Shown here piece by piece: positions 9,587 through 19,183 of a stretch of 64,000 nucleotides of DNA; position 1 is the first letter of the stretch; each line of letters starts with the position of its first letter. The position numbers and the translations under genes were made by a program. Under the pieces are notes generated by a model, which saw only the letters and a list, made by a program, of their open reading frames with translations, had not been told where the DNA came from and searched no databases. The DNA comes from Acetivibrio straminisolvens JCM 21531. GTDB taxonomy: Bacteria; Bacillota; Clostridia; Acetivibrionales; Acetivibrionaceae. The stretch spans positions 1-64,000 of the forward strand of contig NZ_BAVR01000009.1 of assembly GCF_000521465.1 (NCBI RefSeq), given 5' to 3'.

Positions 9587-9604
9587 TGGTTATAATATAC
9601 TTGG

Positions 9605-9655
9605 GTTGGAAGTAATAACAATGCAAAAGTTCGCTTCCAACTTAATTTGTATTAT
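9605..9655 (+). terminator. probable terminator after efp
   Basis: GTTGGAAG at 9605-9612 pairs with CTTCCAAC at 9634-9641 around a 21-base loop, followed by a T-rich stretch. The loop is long, so the call is moderate. Confidence 0.45.
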
Positions 9656-9721
9656 AACAAGACTTCTTTTGTTATTAAAGTATAGAGAGGTTAATCAAAT
9701 ATAACATACGGGAGGTATTTT

Positions 9722-10138
9722 ATGAGCTTTATAAAAGAAAGGGTCTCATATTTAAGGGGACTTGCAGAGGGCATGAAAATCGATGAATCCACTAATGAAG
9801 GAAAGCTTTTAAAGGCAATGATTGAAGTGCTTGATGACATTGCGCTGGCTGTGGAAGATATTGAAGAGGTTCAGGAGCAGTTGGAAGAACAGGTTGACAG
9901 CATTGATGAGGATTTGGAAGAGTTTGCTAGAATTTTGTTTGATGATGAAGAAGAAGATGATGATGACGATGTTATTGCACAGATAGAGTGTCCTCATTGC
10001 AACAAAGTCTTTGACCTTACCGAGGATATGATAGACTGTGACAGCGATTCTTTTGAGTGTCCTCATTGCAATGAAGAAATAGCATTCGAATGGGATTGTG
10101 ACTGTGAAGACTGCAATCATGAGGAAGAGAATAATTAA
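9722..10138 (+). CDS. CD1247 N-terminal domain protein with zinc ribbon
   Basis: The 138-residue acidic cytoplasmic protein starts with a helical CD1247-type domain (MSFIKERVSYLRGLAEG, residues 1-85). A strongly acidic spacer of glutamates and aspartates follows, then a zinc-ribbon-like end with CPHC, CPHC and a CDCEDC cluster. Homologues occur widely in clostridia, often between efp and spoIIIAA as here, but no function is known. GGGAGG precedes the ATG by 6 bases and a strong terminator follows. Both the conserved position before the spoIIIA operon and the cysteines suggest a regulatory or metal-binding role, but that is only inference. Confidence 0.8.
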   Translation: MSFIKERVSYLRGLAEGMKIDESTNEGKLLKAMIEVLDDIALAVEDIEEVQEQLEEQVDSIDEDLEEFARILFDDEEEDDDDDVIAQIECPHCNKVFDLTEDMIDCDSDSFECPHCNEEIAFEWDCDCEDCNHEEENN

Positions 10139-10163
10139 TAGATTTTAATATACTTATAATAAA

Positions 10164-10206
10164 GGATGGACGTGGAAAGTGTTTTTCCATGTCCATTCTT
10201 TTTTGC
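10164..10206 (+). terminator. Rho-independent terminator
   Basis: A 15-16 bp stem (10164-10178 with 10184-10198, G-T wobbles included) around a short loop is followed by eight T residues. It separates the CD1247-type gene from the spoIIIA operon. Confidence 0.85.
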
Positions 10207-10234
10207 CTCTAAGATTGAAATGAAATATGCAAAA
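10204..10234 (+). repeat. degenerate left half of the double-hairpin repeat
   Basis: These 31 bases (GCCTCT...GAAATGAAA...GCAAAAG) match the left half of the 58-base repeat at 41552-41609 with about six mismatches. The right hairpin half is not recognisable. It again lies directly after a terminator at a gene's 3' side. Confidence 0.4.
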
Positions 10235-10350
10235 GACCATTCCTTCTGTCGAGATTTTATTGTCATAAAATCGGACAAATCCAAATATTAATTAATATCG
10301 AATAAAACAAGCTTTAGCCGGAGGATAAGCGGAAAACAGGGAGGGCTTTT

Positions 10351-11361
10351 ATGGTTACAAAAGAAGATTGCATTTTTAGTGTTGAAAAATTGCAGTGCTT
10401 TGAGAAGGACATTTTAAGAATGATATGCTCGCCGATAAGAGATGTCATAAAAAAAGTTCCGGTGACGGAGCTAATGACCACAGAAGAGATAAGACTTCGG
10501 GCAAACAAGCCTTTGATGATTCAAAACGAAAAGGGGAGTTTTTTTGTTAATTTAGACGGCAGACTTACGACAAACAGGCTGAATTTATTTTATGTCAGCC
10601 AGGAGCAGATAGCAAAAACGCTGGAGCTTATAAGCGAGAACTCCATTTATGCTTTTCAGGATGAAATAAGGAACGGTTTTTTGACCATAAGGGGAGGCCA
10701 TAGAGTAGGTATTGTGGGACGAGTTGTTTTAAATGGAGATACCGTAAAAAACATTAAGGATGTTTCAGGGCTCAATATAAGAATATCGAAAGAAGTTGCC
10801 GGGTGCTCCTCAAAAGTTTTAAAGTACATAATTACTAGTGAAAAACATGTTTACAATACTTTAATCGTATCTCCTCCCCAATGCGGAAAAACAACTTTGC
10901 TAAGGGATATAACACGAGCTATTAGCGATGGCATTGAAGAAATGGGGTTTAGAGGACTTAAGGTGGGATTAATAGATGAACGCTCGGAGATTGCAGCCTG
11001 TTACAAGGGGGTACCCCAAAACAGAGTCGGGACGAGAACCGATGTACTTGATGCATGTCCCAAGCAAATTGGCATGATAATGATGCTTAGAGCTATGTCG
11101 CCGGATGTTATTGTGACGGATGAAATAGGAAACAAGGGCGACGAAGATGCTCTTATTCAGGTGCTGAATGCAGGGGTAAAAATAATATCTACGGCGCACG
11201 GATACAATGTTTCGGAATTAAAAAGCAGGAAAGAGGTCTTGAACCTGATAGAAGAAAAAATGTTTGAAAGATATATAGTTTTGAGCGCAAGAAAGGGGCC
11301 CGGCACAGTTGAAGAGATAATTGACGGGACCAATATGAGTATTTTGTACAAAGGAGAATGA
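10351..11361 (+). CDS. spoIIIAA: stage III sporulation protein AA
   Basis: SpoIIIAA (336 residues) is the cytoplasmic secretion-type ATPase of the SpoIIIA-SpoIIQ feeding tube, made in the mother cell and needed for late forespore sigma-G activity. It has an N-terminal IRLRANKP-containing domain, a Walker A motif SPPQCGKTT near residue 172, VGLIDERSE, and a Walker B-like VIVTDEIG near 255, as in VirB11/GspE-type ATPases. It heads eight genes in the standard AA-AH order. Its TGA overlaps the spoIIIAB ATG (ATGA), indicating translational coupling. Sigma-E control is expected from the family; I did not find a convincing sigma-E promoter. Confidence 0.96.
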   Translation: MVTKEDCIFSVEKLQCFEKDILRMICSPIRDVIKKVPVTELMTTEEIRLRANKPLMIQNEKGSFFVNLDGRLTTNRLNLFYVSQEQIAKTLELISENSIYAFQDEIRNGFLTIRGGHRVGIVGRVVLNGDTVKNIKDVSGLNIRISKEVAGCSSKVLKYIITSEKHVYNTLIVSPPQCGKTTLLRDITRAISDGIEEMGFRGLKVGLIDERSEIAACYKGVPQNRVGTRTDVLDACPKQIGMIMMLRAMSPDVIVTDEIGNKGDEDALIQVLNAGVKIISTAHGYNVSELKSRKEVLNLIEEKMFERYIVLSARKGPGTVEEIIDGTNMSILYKGE

Positions 11362-11885
11362 GTATGCTGCTTAAGATTATCGGAAGCTTGATTGTATTTG
11401 TATCGAGCAGTCTTTTGGGATACATGTACTCGAGGCGGTGTTCGAAAAGGCCTGGGGAGCTGAGAACTCTGCAAGGGTATCTTCAGATATTTGAAAATGA
11501 AATAAGCTTTATGTCCAATGTTTTGAAAGATGCTTTTTCAAAAATATACATGCATGATGACAGCGGTGTTGCGGCTTTTTTCAAGGGAACGGTGGATGCC
11601 CTTGAAAACGATTCGGGACTTAATGCCAGTGAAGCATGGACCAAAGCCGTAAAGGAAAATATAAAAAACACATCTCTAAACAGTGAAGACGAGGAAATAA
11701 TTATTTCCTTCGGAAAAATGCTGGGAAGCTCAGATGTTGAGGGACAAATAAAAAACATCCGGCTTACTGTTAATCAGCTAAAGCTTCAGGAAGAAAAGGC
11801 AGAAGAGCTGAGGGCAAAGAATGAAGCTATGTACAGAAATTTGGGAATACTTGGCGGTTTGGCAATAATCATTATATTGTTCTAA
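11358..11885 (+). CDS. spoIIIAB: stage III sporulation protein AB
   Basis: SpoIIIAB (175 residues) is a GspF-like membrane protein of the SpoIIIA complex. Hydrophobic segments lie at both ends (residues 3-22 and 158-175), with a helical soluble region between that contains RRCSKRPGELRTLQGYLQIFE, typical of the family. It overlaps spoIIIAA by four bases and is read by coupling. An in-frame ATG six bases further on is the alternative start. Confidence 0.93.
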   Translation: MSMLLKIIGSLIVFVSSSLLGYMYSRRCSKRPGELRTLQGYLQIFENEISFMSNVLKDAFSKIYMHDDSGVAAFFKGTVDALENDSGLNASEAWTKAVKENIKNTSLNSEDEEIIISFGKMLGSSDVEGQIKNIRLTVNQLKLQEEKAEELRAKNEAMYRNLGILGGLAIIIILF

Positions 11886-11991
11886 TTTTGAATCGGTTGT
11901 GAATATACTTGTACTAATAAGGGGCAAACTTGATTCCAATTTTGGGGAAGGGTCGCTTATAAAAAGAAAAACACGGAGGAGAAAAACAGAT

Positions 11992-12186
11992 ATGAATATA
12001 GATTTGATTTTTAGAATAGCGGCGATAGGAATTCTGGTATCTGTTTTGAACGCATTGCTGAACAAGTCCGGAAGAGAAGAACAGGCCATGATGACCACAT
12101 TGGCAGGGTTGGTTGTGGTATTGATGATGATAGTTAAGGAAATAGCAAACCTGTTTGATGCAGTTAAAACACTGTTTCAGTTTTAA
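11992..12186 (+). CDS. spoIIIAC: stage III sporulation protein AC
   Basis: This 64-residue protein has two membrane helices (LIFRIAAIGILVSVLNALL and the MMTTLAGLVVVLMMIVKEI region). The length and sequence are typical of SpoIIIAC, a small core part of the mother-cell export channel. The ATG at 11992 follows GGAGG by 13 bases. An open frame extends upstream to 11899, but family members start at MNIDLIFRIA. SpoIIIAD follows after 24 bases. Confidence 0.93.
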   Translation: MNIDLIFRIAAIGILVSVLNALLNKSGREEQAMMTTLAGLVVVLMMIVKEIANLFDAVKTLFQF

Positions 12187-12210
12187 GATTTTAAGAGGCG
12201 GATGATAAAA

Positions 12211-12597
12211 ATGGAAATATTTCAGATTATCGGATTGGCTTTGGTTGCTACAGTAATTGCTTTGCTTCTTAAAGCGCACAGACCCGAACTGGCATTGCAA
12301 ATCAGTCTGGTTACCGGAATAATCATATTTCTGGTTATACTGGGGAAGATTACAGCAGTCGTGGACTTGTTAAACAGTTATGCACAAAGAGTGAACATTG
12401 ATATGGTTTATATAAATACCCTTTTAAAAATTGTGGGTATTGCCTATATCGCTGAATTTGGTGCCGAGGTATGCAGGGATGCGGGAGAAGGAGCAATTGC
12501 ATCAAAAGTGGAGCTTGCTGGAAAAGTAATTATTGTTGTGATGGCAGTACCAATAATAACCTCGCTGCTGGATCTCATAATCAGTGTTATGCCTTAA
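12211..12597 (+). CDS. spoIIIAD: stage III sporulation protein AD
   Basis: SpoIIIAD (128 residues from this start) is an integral membrane protein of the SpoIIIA complex with about four hydrophobic segments. The conserved middle part FGAEVCRDAGEGAIASKVELAG is clear. I chose ATG 12211 because GAGGCGG is the correct distance upstream; the in-frame ATG at 12202 abuts that ribosome binding site. It is in series with AC and AE. Confidence 0.93.
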   Translation: MEIFQIIGLALVATVIALLLKAHRPELALQISLVTGIIIFLVILGKITAVVDLLNSYAQRVNIDMVYINTLLKIVGIAYIAEFGAEVCRDAGEGAIASKVELAGKVIIVVMAVPIITSLLDLIISVMP

Positions 12598-12653
12598 AAA
12601 AGGAAAGTGCCAAAATATTATTTATTAAAATTGCTTGAATGGGGAAAAGGTGT

Positions 12654-13881
12654 ATGAAAAGCAAAAGATATTTTGCCAAATGTATTTTAGTATTTATCCT
12701 TATTATGGTATTGACATGCCTGTGTCTTGTCTCTTTGCCGGTATATGCCGGCAGCAGTGATGAAATATCTCTTACGGACAAGAGTATAGAGGAGAAAATT
12801 ATGGAAGAACAGATTGAGACGGACGAGGTGGATTCTATTGAAAAGGAGCTCGAAAAGTACAAGGATGAAAAAATTGATGAAATTTTGCCCGGCTATGATC
12901 CGGAGAAGATAATCCGGGATGTGGCAAAAGGACAGTTTGGTTTTGATGCTCCGGATATAATAAACAGGATTTTGAGCTATCTTTTTAAAGAGATCTATTT
13001 GAATATGGACGTATTGATAAAACTTATTGTATTGGTAGCGCTATGTGCAGTCCTCAATAATCTTCAGACATCTTTTTTAAACAAGAGTGTTGGAGAACTT
13101 GCTTTTTATGTGTGTTATATAGTATTGGTGTCCGTACTGTTGGTAAGTTTCAGCTCAGTGGTAAGAGCGGGAACGGAAATAATAGATCGAATGGTAAACT
13201 TTATGTATTCATCGATACCTGCCTGGTGACGCTGATTATATCGTCCGGGAACATTTCATCGGGAGGTGTATTGCAGCCATTGCTCATAATGGTGGTGCAA
13301 GTTAGTGCCACGATAATAAAGAATATACTCATACCCCTTATCGTACTGTCCACTATCATATCCATAGTGGATAATATATCCGATAAAATTCAGATATCAA
13401 GACTTTCCGGTTTCTTAAAACATGTAACTCAGTGGACATTAGGCTTATTCTTACGGTCTTTGTGGCAATAGTTTCGCTTCAGGGGTCTTTGGGAGCGGTT
13501 GTTGACGGAGTAACAAGCAAAACTGCCAAATTTGCCATAAGTGCATTTATTCCTGTGGCGGGAAAATACTTGGCAGATGCTGCCGATGCAGTAATTGGCT
13601 GTACTCTTCTGATTAAAAATGCCGTGGGAGTGGCTATTATGATAGGAATTTTAGTTATATGCCTTCTTCCTTTGCTGAAAATGCTTGCAGTCATTCTCTT
13701 GTACAGAATGAGCTGTGTTCTTTTGGAACCTTTGGCAGAAGGGCGAATTATAAAGTGTATAAGCGATGTTGCAAATTCCATGACCTATATTTTGGGGATT
13801 GCAGCTGCAGTGGCATTTATGTTTCTAATGACAATTACAGCACTGATATTGGCCAGCAACATCAGCACAATGATAAGATGA
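12654..13881 (+). CDS. spoIIIAE: stage III sporulation protein AE (two frameshifts)
   Basis: SpoIIIAE is the large polytopic membrane protein of the SpoIIIA complex. A signal-like segment (residues 8-28) ends near VYAGSSD. A charged extracytoplasmic stretch follows, then PGYDPEKIIRDVAKGQ and many membrane helices with NNLQTSF and LQGSLGAVVDGVTSKT blocks. Single missing bases at about 13223 (CC run in the codons for SSIPALVT) and about 13455 (LFLTVFVAIV) split it into three frames. With both restored the product is 409 residues, the normal length. The ATG at 12654 follows GGGGAAAAGG. The breaks are most likely sequencing errors, as neighbouring operon genes are intact. Confidence 0.9.
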
Positions 13882-13903
13882 ATTTCAATAAACGGAGGAG
13901 AAA

Positions 13904-14530
13904 ATGATAGAGTTTTTAAAAAATTGGGTTTTAAATATTGTCACTCTTGTCGTGTTTATTATGCTGATAGAAATGCTGATACCTTCGGGTAAGTTAAAAA
14001 AGATTGTAAATTTGGTTACCGGTTTTATTCTGGTAATTGGACTTATAAATCCGCTTTTGGAATTGATTGGAAGAAGAATCGATCTTACTGAATTTCAAAT
14101 GGCAGGCAGTAATTACATAGATAAGAAGGAGGTGAAGATAAACAGTGAGGTTTTAGAGGAAAGACAAATAAGGCAGATAACAAATGTATATAGAGAAAAG
14201 ATTATATCTCAACTCAAGTCAATAACACAGGACATAGAAGGAATTAGAGAAGCAGAGGCCGATGTCATAATCAATGAAGACTATACATCGGAAAGATTTG
14301 GAGAAGTAAAAAAGGTTTATTTGTATCTGTCTTTGGAAAATGCGAGCGAGGAAATAAAGCATGTTTTAAGCGTAAAGAAGGTGGAAATCGACCTTGGACA
14401 ATCGGAGGATGTTACTACTTCCCACGAAAAACAGCTTGACGAAAAAATAAGAGTTGAGCTGGAGGATAGAGTGACAAGGCTCTTAAATGTACCGAAAGAT
14501 AATATAGTGATTTCTCTTGTAGAGGATTAA
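13904..14530 (+). CDS. spoIIIAF: stage III sporulation protein AF
   Basis: SpoIIIAF (208 residues) has two N-terminal membrane helices (residues 8-26 and 36-54) and a C-terminal extracytoplasmic domain with the RVTRLLNVPKDNIVISL ending typical of the family. It joins the ring-forming proteins of the sporulation channel. GGAGGAG precedes its ATG, and it is followed 10 bases later by spoIIIAG. Confidence 0.94.
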   Translation: MIEFLKNWVLNIVTLVVFIMLIEMLIPSGKLKKIVNLVTGFILVIGLINPLLELIGRRIDLTEFQMAGSNYIDKKEVKINSEVLEERQIRQITNVYREKIISQLKSITQDIEGIREAEADVIINEDYTSERFGEVKKVYLYLSLENASEEIKHVLSVKKVEIDLGQSEDVTTSHEKQLDEKIRVELEDRVTRLLNVPKDNIVISLVED

Positions 14531-14540
14531 GGAGGATAAA

Positions 14541-15164
14541 ATGGGCAAAATAAAAGAAACTATAAAGCGTCTTAAGAGCATGCTGGATAAGGATAAAAAC
14601 AACAAATGGGGTGAAAATCTGGTCATACTTATTATAATCGGCATGATTGTAATAATCGCCGGAGGAACTCTGTTTGGCGGTAATGAAAAGAAAAAAGACG
14701 AGAGCAAAAACATAAGCAGTGAAAACTTGGGAGATACCCGGGAAGTTTTAAATGTCGATGTTGACGACGAAAAATCCCAGTTGGAAAAAGACATAGAAAA
14801 TATACTGGGAAAGATTCAGGGAGCGGGAAAAGTTACTGTGATGATTACTTATGCCTCGGGAAAAGAGATAGTTCCCTATGCGGATGTAAAGAGAAGCGAC
14901 AACAGCACCAATGAAAAGGACAGCTCCGGAGGTACGCGAATGATCGTTCAAAGCAACTATGAAAGCAGCGTAGTGTATGAGGAAAATGACAAGGGAGTGA
15001 AAAAGCCCATTATAGCAAAGGAGCTTATGCCGGAGATAAAGGGTGTTCTGGTGGTTGCGGAGGGTGCATCTGAGGCAACAGTAAGAGAAAATCTCATTAA
15101 TTCGGTCAAGGTTTTGCTGGATATTCCCGTCCACAAGATACAAGTAGTGGAAGGAGGAAAATAA
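14541..15164 (+). CDS. spoIIIAG: stage III sporulation protein AG
   Basis: SpoIIIAG (207 residues) forms the large ring of the channel between mother cell and forespore. One membrane helix (about residues 28-48) is followed by an outer domain with a linker rich in charged residues. A ring-building fold follows with GAGKVTVMITYASGKE, and the end reads ALVVAEGA-like GVLVVAEGASEATVRENLINSVKVLLDIP, as in relatives. GGAGG lies before its ATG and it overlaps no neighbour. Confidence 0.94.
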   Translation: MGKIKETIKRLKSMLDKDKNNKWGENLVILIIIGMIVIIAGGTLFGGNEKKKDESKNISSENLGDTREVLNVDVDDEKSQLEKDIENILGKIQGAGKVTVMITYASGKEIVPYADVKRSDNSTNEKDSSGGTRMIVQSNYESSVVYEENDKGVKKPIIAKELMPEIKGVLVVAEGASEATVRENLINSVKVLLDIPVHKIQVVEGGK

Positions 15165-15270
15165 AATTTATTAAATGTAATTTATATAGATATAAAATGT
15201 CCGGAAATATAATATATATTTACTGAAAAACAGTTTACTATAAATAATGTGTCATAAAGGGGGATTATTA

Positions 15271-15918
15271 ATGATGGTTTTAAAGAGAAAACAAATTGTT
15301 GTATTGTCATTGATTCTAATGATTGTTGTAGCAGGATATTTGCAGTACAGCTACAATAACAGCGGTATGTCCGTAAATGATTCGGATGACATATCGGTAA
15401 GTCAATTTGATGAAGAAACCGAACGCTTGGGCGAAGCATTGTATGTTGACAACACAATGGTTTTGGAAGATGAAAAGAAAGATGACAAGAAGGAAGAAAA
15501 GAGAGAGGAAGGCGACAAGGAAAAGAGCAAGCAGGACACCAAGGCTATTCAAGCTTCTAAAGAAGCAAATGAATTTTTTGCCCAGGCTAAAATGGATAAG
15601 GACGTGACAAGGGCAAGGGATAAGGAAGAGTTGGAGAAGATTACCAACGATGCGAATGCCACAGAAGATCAAAAAACCCAGGCCTATGAGCAAATGTTAA
15701 AGCTTTTGGACAATTCCGACAAAGAAATGAGAATTGAAACGCTGATAAAAAACAAAGGTTTTAGCGATGTAGTGGTATTCTTTGGAGATGACGGAAGTGT
15801 GGATGTCATAGTAAAAGCTCCGAGTATTTCCTCGGTGGAAGTGGCACAGATTGCAGAAATAGCTTCTAGGCAAGCAGGAGTGGATATATCCAATGTTCAT
15901 GTATCCAATAAATTCTAA
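15271..15918 (+). CDS. spoIIIAH: stage III sporulation protein AH
   Basis: SpoIIIAH (215 residues) is anchored in the mother-cell membrane by one helix (about residues 7-25). Its YscJ/FliF-like outer domain meets SpoIIQ from the forespore. A long charged coiled region rich in lysine and glutamate (residues 60-125) links the helix to the C-terminal domain ending in QAGVDISNVHVSNKF. I chose ATG 15271 after AAAGGGGGA; the open frame upstream has no such site. It closes the spoIIIA operon. Confidence 0.94.
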   Translation: MMVLKRKQIVVLSLILMIVVAGYLQYSYNNSGMSVNDSDDISVSQFDEETERLGEALYVDNTMVLEDEKKDDKKEEKREEGDKEKSKQDTKAIQASKEANEFFAQAKMDKDVTRARDKEELEKITNDANATEDQKTQAYEQMLKLLDNSDKEMRIETLIKNKGFSDVVVFFGDDGSVDVIVKAPSISSVEVAQIAEIASRQAGVDISNVHVSNKF

Positions 15919-15937
15919 TAATTTGTGTTTCCCAAAG

Positions 15938-15966
15938 TTGATAATATAATCTCAAGGTGTTATAAT
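15938..15966 (+). promoter_or_regulatory. sigma-A type promoter upstream of asp23
   Basis: TTGATA at 15938-15943 and a perfect TATAAT at 15961-15966 are separated by exactly 17 bases. It lies in the 102-base gap after spoIIIAH and would let the asp23 gene be expressed in growing cells, independent of the sporulation operon. Confidence 0.7.
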
Positions 15967-16020
15967 ATTTGGTGTTGGCAAAACCTAACGGTTAAATTGC
16001 AGCAAAGGAGGTATTTCTAA

Positions 16021-16424
16021 GTGGGAGATGTAAGTCAGGGAAGCCCGGGTGACAGAGGAACATTAAAAATTTCAGAAGAGGTTGTTGCTATTATTGCCGG
16101 AATTGCTGCAATGGAGGTTCCGGGAGTAGCGGCATGAGCGGCGGAATTGCCGGTGGGATTGCTGAAATGCTGGGGAGGAAAAACCTTTCCAAAGGAGTAA
16201 AGGTTGAAGTTGGAGATAAGGAAGCTGCAATAGATTTATATATAATTGTTGAATACGGGTGCAGAATACCGGAGGTATCCTGGAACATACAGGAGAAAGT
16301 CAAAAAGGCTATTGAGACTATGACGGGCCTTAATGTGGTTGAGGTGAATATCCACATTCAAGGCGTAAATATTGAAAAGGAACATAAGAAGGATTCGGAC
16401 GAAGAACAGGTTAGGGTAAGATAA
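16021..16424 (+). CDS. yqhY: Asp23/Gls24 family envelope stress protein (frameshifted)
   Basis: The Asp23/Gls24 family protein (134 residues once corrected) is YqhY-like and found at the membrane in other Firmicutes. It shows ISEEVVAIIAGIAAMEVPGVAGMSGG, then KGVKVEVGDKEAAIDLYIIVEYG and VVEVNIHIQGV. Translation starts at GTG 16021 after AAAGGAGG. One G is missing at 16131-16132, giving an early TGA. In Bacillus yqhY sits next to acc and nusB genes; here it is followed by amaP, a DUF2273 gene and nusB. Confidence 0.9.
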
Positions 16425-16464
16425 GTATATTGGAAATATGTATTGGAAAAAAATTAAATTAATA

Positions 16465-16486
16465 ACCCGTTAGGGTTTATTTTTTG
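16465..16486 (+). terminator. weak Rho-independent terminator after asp23
   Basis: AACCC and GGGTT pair around a GTTA loop, followed by TATTTTTT. The stem is only five base pairs. Confidence 0.45.
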
Positions 16487-16515
16487 GTAAAATGAAATAT
16501 AATGTATATGTAATT

Positions 16516-16544
16516 TTGTATTTGGATAAGCATATAAGTAAATT
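16516..16544 (+). promoter_or_regulatory. possible promoter upstream of amaP
   Basis: TTGTAT at 16516-16521 and TAAATT at 16539-16544 are 17 bases apart, in the gap between asp23 and amaP. The -10 element is poor. Confidence 0.3.
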
Positions 16545-16604
16545 GTGTAATTTGAGTTGCCGATATGTAACAGAAGATAAAACAAAAGAGGTGATTTTTG
16601 ATAT

Positions 16605-17151
16605 ATGAACATTTTTTTCAGGAGTTTATTGGCCTTCTATGCATTTTGCCTTACGGTCATTTCTCTTATAACCATGGTTGTCACTTTAAGGCCGGAAATG
16701 CTTGACGGTGCATTGAAGTTTCTTATGACAAATGTTTTGGCCGACCGGGGTTTAACCGTTTTACTTTTTATCATTGAGCTTATCTTTTTTGGCTTAAGCC
16801 TCATGTTCCTATTATCGGGAGTAAAAAGTGACAAGGATAAAATCTATCAGCAAATATAATAATGTTGGAGAGGTAAGGATATCGTTAAATACAATCGAAA
16901 GCATCGCCCTTGCTGCTTCAAGAAAACTTGGAGGTGTTAAAGACAACAAGGCGTATGTGACAAAGCAAGGCGATAATGTTGTGATAAGTATAAAGACAAT
17001 AGTAATGCCTGATATAAATATTCCTGCTCTTCTGGAGGATATTCAGATGAAGGTTAAGAAGTCTGTGGAAGAAACTACAGGTATTGGAGTAAATGAAGTA
17101 AAGGTATCGGTGGAAAATATATATACCGGTTATAGGTCCAGAGTTGAGTGA
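16605..17151 (+). CDS. amaP: alkaline shock response membrane anchor protein AmaP (frameshifted)
   Basis: AmaP anchors Asp23-type proteins to the membrane. Two hydrophobic segments (residues 5-27 and 45-70) are followed by an Asp23-like domain with VGEVRISLNTIESIALAASRKLGG and an ending in VKVSVENIYTGYRSRVE. This gene differs from the other broken ones: joining the halves needs one A less in the run 16839-16842, i.e. an extra base. The corrected product is 181 residues, which suits the family. A DUF2273 gene, often its partner, follows at once. Confidence 0.85.
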
Positions 17152-17164
17152 TGGAGGTTTTACT

Positions 17165-17398
17165 ATGACAAATAAAGAGAAATTGATTGAATTTTACAAA
17201 TCTCATTATGGAGAGATAAATGGAGCACTCACTGGCTTTATTTTCGCCGTTTGTATTCTGATAATAGGTTTCTTCCAGACGGTATTTATTGCAATATGTG
17301 TTGCAATAGGTTATTATATTGGGAAAAAGATTTCTAAGGATAAGGATTATTTGAAAAATCTCTTAGACAGGATTTTACCGCCGGGTACATATAGATAA
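17165..17398 (+). CDS. DUF2273 small membrane protein
   Basis: The 77-residue protein carries two closely spaced membrane helices (about residues 19-38 and 40-55) and a positively charged end. It matches the DUF2273 family, commonly found beside Asp23 and AmaP genes. Function is unknown; a part in the Asp23 membrane assembly is inferred from the neighbourhood. GGAGG lies 8 bases before its ATG. Confidence 0.8.
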   Translation: MTNKEKLIEFYKSHYGEINGALTGFIFAVCILIIGFFQTVFIAICVAIGYYIGKKISKDKDYLKNLLDRILPPGTYR

Positions 17399-17441
17399 TT
17401 TTTGAAATAAACTGGAAAGGATTTTTAGGAGGAAAGGGTTA

Positions 17442-17873
17442 ATGGGAAGAAGAGCATCCAGGGAAATTGCCATGAAGCTTTTATATCAGCTTGAAATTCA
17501 GAAAGACTCAAAGGAGGAGCAAGTAAATAACACCCTGGAACAATACGATTTAAATGATAATGACAGGGAATATATTCTTGATATTGTAAAAGGAGTTTTT
17601 GACCATAAAGAGGAGATAGACAGGGCCATTGAAAAGTATTCGAAAGGATGGAAACTGTCGAGGATTTCCAAGGTTGACCTTGCAATTTTGAGGCTTGCTG
17701 TATATGAAATATGTTATAGAGAGGACATACCGTTTACCGTGTCCATCAACGAGGCTGTAGAGCTTGCGAAAAATTACAGCGGAGAAGAAAGCGGTTCTTT
17801 TATAAACGGAATTTTAGGAAAAGTTGCTAAATTAAAATTATTGCCTGTGGACGGAAATGAAAATGACGGGTGA
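17442..17873 (+). CDS. nusB: transcription antitermination factor NusB
   Basis: NusB (143 residues) binds boxA RNA with NusE (ribosomal protein S10) to prevent early termination in rRNA operons. The all-helical sequence opens with GRRASREIAMKLLYQLE and contains SKVDLAILRLAVYEICY and the conserved NEAVELAKNYS block near residue 108, all typical. Length is standard. Its ribosome binding site is AGGAGG, 11 bases upstream. It is followed by xseA in the usual clostridial order. Confidence 0.96.
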   Translation: MGRRASREIAMKLLYQLEIQKDSKEEQVNNTLEQYDLNDNDREYILDIVKGVFDHKEEIDRAIEKYSKGWKLSRISKVDLAILRLAVYEICYREDIPFTVSINEAVELAKNYSGEESGSFINGILGKVAKLKLLPVDGNENDG

Positions 17874-17918
17874 TAATATAAAGAAGGGTATCTAGAATAA
17901 TATTTAAGGTGGAAATCC

Positions 17919-19151
17919 ATGGGGGAACTTCCGGGCAACAATTGCGACAATATATTAACAGTTTCAGAAGTTAATAAGTATATCAAGGAGATCATGTCAA
18001 GGGATCTGATCCTGTCAAATCTTTGGGTTAGAGGAGAAATATCGAATCTTAAAAATCATTCTTCGGGACATATGTATTTTACCCTTAAGGATGAGAACAG
18101 CTTGCTTAAATGTGTAATGTTCAGAACGCATAACTTACGCCTTAAATTTATGCCCGAAAACGGCATGAAGGTAATAATAAGGGGCTATGTTTCGGTATTT
18201 GAAAGGGACGGACAGTATCAGCTTTATGCAGAGGAAATGCAAAACGACGGTATAGGCAATCTCTATATTGCTTTTGAACAGCTAAAGAAGAAGCTTTTAG
18301 AGGAAGGTCTCTTTGATTCGGCTCATAAAAAAAAGATTCCGTTTATGCCAAAATCAATAGGAGTGGTTACGTCAGCTACCGGATCGGTTATTAGAGATAT
18401 TATGAATATTTTGGACAGACGGTTCTATAATTCATATATAAAGATATTTCCTGTCAGGGTTCAGGGTGAAACCGCTTCTTTTGAAATAAGTTATGCAATA
18501 AACAAATTAAATGAAATCGGCGGTGTGGATGTTATTATCCTTGCCAGAGGCGGCGGGTCTTTGGAGGAATTGTGGCCGTTTAACGAAGAAATAGTGGCAA
18601 GAAGCATATTTAATTCCGCCATACCGGTAATATCTGCCGTGGGGCATGAGACGGATTATACAATAGCGGATTTTGTTGCAGATTTGAGGGCGCCTACTCC
18701 TTCAGTTGCTGCAGAGCTGGTAATGCCCGAAAAACCGGTCATTATAAACAGGATAAGGGAGCTTAATCTGAGGCTCGTAAACGCCCTTATTAGAAATGTA
18801 AAGCAAAAAAGGGAAAAACTCACAAGGCTAACCGGTTCTTCGGTTTTCAGGCAGCCTTATGACAGGATATATCAGGAGAGAATGAAGCTGGATATTTTAA
18901 GCAGGGATTTGAAAAAGAGCATGCTTGCAGTTCATGAGAGGACAAAAGCAAAGCTTGGATTTTTAATTGGAAAGCTTGACGCATTAAGTCCCCTTACTAT
19001 ATTATCAAGAGGGTATGGCATTATAAAATCCGAAGAGGAAGGCACCCTTGTAAAATCCGTTAACGATGTTGACATTGGAGACGGAATAGAGGTAAGTGTT
19101 GAAGACGGCAGGATTTACTGCACGGTTAAGGGGAAGACATTGAATAATTAA
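17919..19151 (+). CDS. xseA: exodeoxyribonuclease VII large subunit
   Basis: XseA (410 residues) is the catalytic subunit of exonuclease VII, which degrades single-stranded DNA from both ends. An N-terminal OB domain ([24 protein letters not shown], residues 25-110) binds DNA. The catalytic core has [14 protein letters not shown], the [17 protein letters not shown] motif near residue 207 and [25 protein letters not shown] coiled region and a C-terminal segment follow. Its small subunit gene follows after 32 bases. Confidence 0.97.
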   Translation: MGELPGNNCDNILTVSEVNKYIKEIMSRDLILSNLWVRGEISNLKNHSSGHMYFTLKDENSLLKCVMFRTHNLRLKFMPENGMKVIIRGYVSVFERDGQYQLYAEEMQNDGIGNLYIAFEQLKKKLLEEGLFDSAHKKKIPFMPKSIGVVTSATGSVIRDIMNILDRRFYNSYIKIFPVRVQGETASFEISYAINKLNEIGGVDVIILARGGGSLEELWPFNEEIVARSIFNSAIPVISAVGHETDYTIADFVADLRAPTPSVAAELVMPEKPVIINRIRELNLRLVNALIRNVKQKREKLTRLTGSSVFRQPYDRIYQERMKLDILSRDLKKSMLAVHERTKAKLGFLIGKLDALSPLTILSRGYGIIKSEEEGTLVKSVNDVDIGDGIEVSVEDGRIYCTVKGKTLNN

Positions 19152-19183
19152 ATTTTCGCCTGATAGAAAGGCAGGTAGAGGTA